Positions 6,603 to 8,763 of a DNA stretch of 8,763 bases are shown here, in pieces. Source of the DNA: an uncultured Collinsella sp. GTDB taxonomy: Bacteria; Actinomycetota; Coriobacteriia; Coriobacteriales; Coriobacteriaceae. A model generated the notes under the pieces. The model was not told the origin of the DNA. It worked only from the letters and a program-made list of their open reading frames with translations, and made no database searches. Both the position numbers and the translations under genes were made by a program. Position 1 is the first letter of the stretch. Each line of letters starts with the position of its first letter. The stretch is from NCBI GenBank assembly GCA_958419975.1, contig CATZIG010000075.1:1-8763 (forward strand), given 5' to 3'.

Positions 6603-7040
6603 ATGAACGAGGGCTACACCAAGGTATTTGTTTCACTCGACGGTACTGAGCAGCAGGATTTTGTGCTCGCACGCGCCATCAAGGTCGCCGCGAACAACGG
6701 CGCCAAGCTAATCATCGGCCACGTTATCGATTCCACGGCGCTCGAGAGCGCCGGTTCCTATCCAGTCGATCTGGTCAACGGCCTAGAGGAAGCATTTAAG
6801 AACTCCATCGCCAAGCAGCTCGAAGAGGCCAAGGCCAATCCCGATATTCCCGAGGTCGAGGTCATGATTCGCGCCGGCCGCATTCGCGAGACGCTCAAGG
6901 ACGAGATGCTCGACGTGGTCAAACCCGACCTGGTGCTCTGCGGCGCCCGTGGCCTGTCCTCGATCAAGTATGCGCTCCTGGGCTCGATTTCGACGTTCTT
7001 GCTGCGCAACACGGACTGCGACATCTTGGTCGTGAAGTAG
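6603..7040 (+). CDS. Universal stress protein (UspA-like, ATP-binding type)
   Basis: A single-domain cytoplasmic protein of 145 residues with the alpha/beta UspA fold. The opening YTKVFVSLDGT (5-15) gives beta-1 and the conserved Asp13. The nucleotide-binding signature G-2x-G-9x-G-S is complete: Gly114, Gly117, then Gly127-Ser128. Proteins with this signature generally bind ATP and contribute to survival during starvation or other stress; the precise role is unknown here. The ATG is certain: GGAGG (6593-6597) precedes it by five bases. It is monocistronic by layout, divergent from uppP and convergent with the histidine kinase gene, and a strong T-tailed hairpin follows about 150 bases after the stop. 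No classic general-stress promoter was recognised upstream. Confidence 0.93.
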   Translation: MNEGYTKVFVSLDGTEQQDFVLARAIKVAANNGAKLIIGHVIDSTALESAGSYPVDLVNGLEEAFKNSIAKQLEEAKANPDIPEVEVMIRAGRIRETLKDEMLDVVKPDLVLCGARGLSSIKYALLGSISTFLLRNTDCDILVVK

Positions 7041-7053
7041 CGTTGCTCCCACC

Positions 7054-7146
7054 GGCCGCGAGGCCTGCGGGGTTTCCACGGGCACGTCCTCGCCGCGTTG
7101 CGGCTGCGGGATGTGCCCTTAGGAAACCCCTCCCGGCCCCGCGGCC
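7054..7146. repeat. Multi-arm inverted repeat after the stress-protein gene
   Basis: Four successive pairings nest about one centre: GGCCGCG (7054-7060) with CGCGGCC (7140-7146), GGGGTTTCC (7069-7077) with GGAAACCCC (7122-7130), GGGCAC (7080-7085) with GTGCCC (7113-7118), and GCCGC (7092-7096) with GCGGC (7100-7104) around a three-base loop. The long structured stem begins 14 bases after the stop codon. It has no T run, so termination probably occurs at the next hairpin. Confidence 0.75.
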
Positions 7147-7180
7147 TTCGCAGCCTTACTTCAACGAGTTGTCTGATGGA

Positions 7181-7221
7181 AAAATGGCGTGCCGCCCCTT
7201 TTGGGGCGGCACGTTTTGTTT
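7181..7221. terminator. Bidirectional terminator between stress-protein and kinase genes
   Basis: CGTGCCGCCCC (7188-7198) pairs perfectly with GGGGCGGCACG (7203-7213) around TTTT. On the plus strand TTTTGTTT follows directly, and on the minus strand an A tract at 7180-7184 becomes a T run four bases past the stem. It is therefore a strong intrinsic terminator for the stress-protein gene and a plausible one for the kinase operon arriving from the other side. Confidence 0.85.
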
Positions 7222-7240
7222 GAGGCGGCACGTTTTTGTT
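7203..7240 (+). repeat. Tandem duplication of the terminator's 3' half
   Basis: Bases 7203-7221 (right stem arm plus T run) are repeated immediately as 7222-7240, matching at 16 of 19 positions and keeping GGCGGCACGTTTT. The second copy has no adjacent partner arm, but its GCGGCACG (7225-7232) is complementary to CGTGCCGC in the terminator (7188-7195) and again at 7335-7342. Confidence 0.7.
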
Positions 7241-7270
7241 ATGGGAGATTCATTTGAGCCCCATAGTTGT

Positions 7271-7330
7271 GTTCACGTTCAGGAACATAGCGCCAATTGC
7301 CTTAGCTAAGTTCACGTTCGGGAACATAGC
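7271..7330. repeat. Pair of 21-base direct repeats
   Basis: Bases 7271-7291 and 7310-7330 are identical at 20 of 21 positions (A7281 against G7320), with a 39-base period and an 18-base gap. Each begins GTTCACGTTC and contains a short palindrome GTTC-N2-GAAC (7277-7286 and 7316-7325). They sit just past the end of the kinase gene. The arrangement resembles a doubled protein-binding site, but the position downstream of both flanking genes is unusual for an operator. Confidence 0.7.
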
Positions 7331-7350
7331 CGTCCGTGCCGCAAGACGGC
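7329..7350 (-). other. Short hairpin just past the kinase stop codon
   Basis: GCCGTC (7329-7334) pairs with GACGGC (7345-7350) over a ten-base loop, four bases after the kinase stop on the minus strand. No T run follows. It overlaps the end of the second direct repeat by two bases. It may protect the 3' end of the mRNA or mean nothing. Confidence 0.3.
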
Positions 7351-7354
7351 CCGG

Positions 7355-8398
7355 CTACTCGAAATATTGGAACTTGTTGGTCGAGAAGGCGAATGTTACG
7401 ACGAAGCCTTCGCCGGGCTCGGATGCTGCGGTGACGTCGATGCCCATCTTGGAGCACAGGCGCGCCACCAGGTAGAGGCCGATGCCCGTTGCACGCTTGG
7501 TGGTGCGGCCGTTGTCGCCGGTAAAGCCCTTCTCGAACACACGCGGCAGGTCGGCCGCGCTCACGCCGCAGCCGTTGTCCGCAACGGTGAGCTCGATGCG
7601 CTCGCTTGCCAGACCTTCGTCCAACAACGCGCCCGAAAACACGATCTTCGCGCCGTCCTCGCACGCATATTTAATGCTGTTCTGAATGAGCTGGCCCAGA
7701 ATAAACTCGAGCCACTTCTCGTCGGTAAAGACCTCGAAGTCGAGGTTCTCGCACACCGGGGCCACATGCGCCGCAATGAGCTCGCGCGCGTTGGCTTTAA
7801 TCGCGCCCGTCACCAAGGTCTTAAGGTCCCAGCGGCGAATCAGGTAGTCGCGTTCCACGACTTCCGAGCGCGCGTAGTACAGCGCTTGATCGATATAGCG
7901 CTCCACGCGGGCAAGCTCGCGACCGAGGTCATCTACGCGCGACAGATCATCTTCGCTGCCGTCCAGGTTTTCCAAAATCAGATGGGCTGCCGCCAGAGGC
8001 AGCTTGGCCTCGTGGACCCAGCTCTCGATATAGTCGCGATAGTCATCGGTCTGGCGCCTGCCTTCGGCAACCTCGTCACAAGCGGCTTTGCCCACCCGGC
8101 GCAAGACCTCGTACTCGAGCTCGCCCTCGGCATAGGTCGGGCATTGCACCATCTCCTGCACCCATGCGGGACTCTCGAGCTCCTCTGCCGCACGCTCCAG
8201 CTGGCGCAGAAAACGACGACGGCGCGCGTACTCGATCACGATGCCGAGCATACCGAAGATAAAGGACACGCCGACCGCCACGACCACAATAGATGTCGAA
8301 GCACCGGCGACCGTCAGCACAAAGCAGCTCAGCAGCACGCCGCACGTCCACACGGCGACGGGAAGCAGCGCATCTTTAAAGAACTTGCCAAACGACAT
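7355..8398 (-). CDS. Sensor histidine kinase, intramembrane-sensing (BceS-like)
   Basis: A 347-residue membrane kinase with two hydrophobic segments (about 10-30 and 36-57) separated by only some five residues. It therefore has no extracellular sensor domain, the layout of intramembrane-sensing kinases that detect cell-wall-active peptides through a partner transporter. The phosphoacceptor is His129 in YIESWVHEAKLPLAA, very close to the WVHQxKTPLA box of BceS relatives. The ATPase domain has the N box (Asn240 in LIQNSIKYA), G1 DNGCG (274-278), an F-box region (VFEKGFTG) and G2 TGIGLYL (304-310), so it looks active. The ATG at 8398 is supported by AGGGG (8409-8405), which overlaps the stop codon of the regulator gene nine bases upstream, implying translational coupling. 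No BceAB-type transporter is visible, and the signal is unknown. Confidence 0.93.
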   Translation of the reverse strand: MSFGKFFKDALLPVAVWTCGVLLSCFVLTVAGASTSIVVVAVGVSFIFGMLGIVIEYARRRRFLRQLERAAEELESPAWVQEMVQCPTYAEGELEYEVLRRVGKAACDEVAEGRRQTDDYRDYIESWVHEAKLPLAAAHLILENLDGSEDDLSRVDDLGRELARVERYIDQALYYARSEVVERDYLIRRWDLKTLVTGAIKANARELIAAHVAPVCENLDFEVFTDEKWLEFILGQLIQNSIKYACEDGAKIVFSGALLDEGLASERIELTVADNGCGVSAADLPRVFEKGFTGDNGRTTKRATGIGLYLVARLCSKMGIDVTAASEPGEGFVVTFAFSTNKFQYFE

Positions 8399-8407
8399 AG
8401 CCGGCCC

Positions 8408-8763
8408 CTAGACCGAATAACCTTGGCCGCGATGCGTCGTCAAATACCCCTTGATGCCGATTTTTTCGAGCGTGGCGCGCAGGCGGTTGATGTTGACGGT
8501 GAGCGTATTGTCGTCCACGAAGGCGTCGGAGTCCCACAGGTCCTGCATGATGGCCGAGCGCGAAACGATCTTGCCCGCGCGGCTCAGAAGCAGCGAGAGG
8601 ATACGCAGCTCGTTTTTGGTGAGCTCGGTGCTAGTGCCGGTTTGCGTGTTGGTGACCATGGAGCGTGCGAGGTCGAGCTCCAATCCTTTGTGGACGAGCG
8701 TGCTGCGCTCGCCTGCCGCCGCGGTGCGACGCAGCAGTGCGTTGATGCGCGCCACGAGCACAC
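8408..8763 (-). CDS. Response regulator, OmpR/PhoB family, BceR-like (partial, 5' end outside window)
   Basis: Only the C-terminal part (about 118 codons) is inside the window; the frame runs off the right edge without a start. The first residues (VLVARINALLRR) match the end of a receiver domain and its linker, so the GTG at 8761 is an internal codon, not the start. The rest is an OmpR/PhoB winged helix: LTKNELRILSLLL leads into the fold, DDNTLTVNINRLRATLEKIG is the recognition-helix region, and THRGQGYSV is the wing. The DDNTLTVN-NRLR sequence is typical of BceR/GraR-type regulators of antimicrobial-peptide responses. It is the partner of the kinase directly downstream (nine-base gap). The phosphoacceptor Asp cannot be checked because it lies outside the window. 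Confidence 0.92.
   Translation of the reverse strand, partial: VLVARINALLRRTAAAGERSTLVHKGLELDLARSMVTNTQTGTSTELTKNELRILSLLLSRAGKIVSRSAIMQDLWDSDAFVDDNTLTVNINRLRATLEKIGIKGYLTTHRGQGYSV

Larger units (their letters stand above)
7041..7354. other. Gene-free convergent spacer, rich in structure
   Basis: These 314 bases lie between the 3' ends of the stress-protein gene and the histidine kinase gene. I see no credible coding frame. They hold, in order: a multi-part inverted repeat (7054-7146), a bidirectional terminator hairpin (7188-7213) whose right half is duplicated in tandem (7222-7240), a pair of 21-base direct repeats (7271-7291, 7310-7330) and a short hairpin at the end of the kinase gene (7329-7350). 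Confidence 0.7.

Noticed and set aside
7271..7330. CRISPR-like repeat pair
   Set aside because: Only two 21-base copies with one 18-base gap, no further units and no cas genes.

Overview
The window is GC-rich bacterial chromosome whose gene content is Gram-positive: a PcrA-type helicase with the Tudor-like C-terminus, a Bacillus-like short type I mannose-6-phosphate isomerase, and an intramembrane-sensing histidine kinase of the Bce type. The Ala/Pro-rich protein insertions and strong GGAGG-type ribosome sites suggest an actinobacterial-like lineage, and my guess is a gut coriobacterium of the Collinsella type. That assignment is inference from gene flavour, not from a marker gene. I see no rRNA, tRNA, CRISPR array, transposase or phage gene.

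Layout, left to right. Positions 1-172 are a comparatively AT-rich upstream region leading to a GntR/HutC-family regulator (+, TTG start). Seventy-four bases later comes manA (+). A convergent spacer (1900-2178) holds a 17-bp perfect hairpin and a large nested inverted repeat. pcrA (-) follows, then a same-strand spacer with a second nested inverted repeat, then uppP (-, TTG start). A divergent 249-base spacer separates uppP from a universal stress protein gene (+). The gene-free stretch 7041-7354 holds a third multi-arm inverted repeat, a bidirectional terminator with a duplicated 3' half, and a pair of 21-base direct repeats. The right end is a two-component operon on the minus strand: a response regulator cut by the window edge, followed by its histidine kinase.

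How the genes may work together. The GntR-type regulator probably acts on its own gene and on manA, controlling the mannose-6-P/fructose-6-P step in response to a sugar-type ligand. pcrA is a housekeeping repair and replication helicase. UppP recycles the undecaprenyl carrier and is a classic bacitracin-resistance determinant. The Bce-like sensor/regulator pair belongs to a family that detects bacitracin and other cell-wall-directed peptides, so the right half has an envelope-stress theme, although no Bce-type ABC transporter is visible here.

I did not find a clearly new multi-gene system. The most unusual signals are non-coding: three separate gene-end spacers each carry a long, near-perfect, multi-layered inverted repeat of unrelated sequence. 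Two proteins (PcrA and UppP) also carry large low-complexity insertions not expected in their families.
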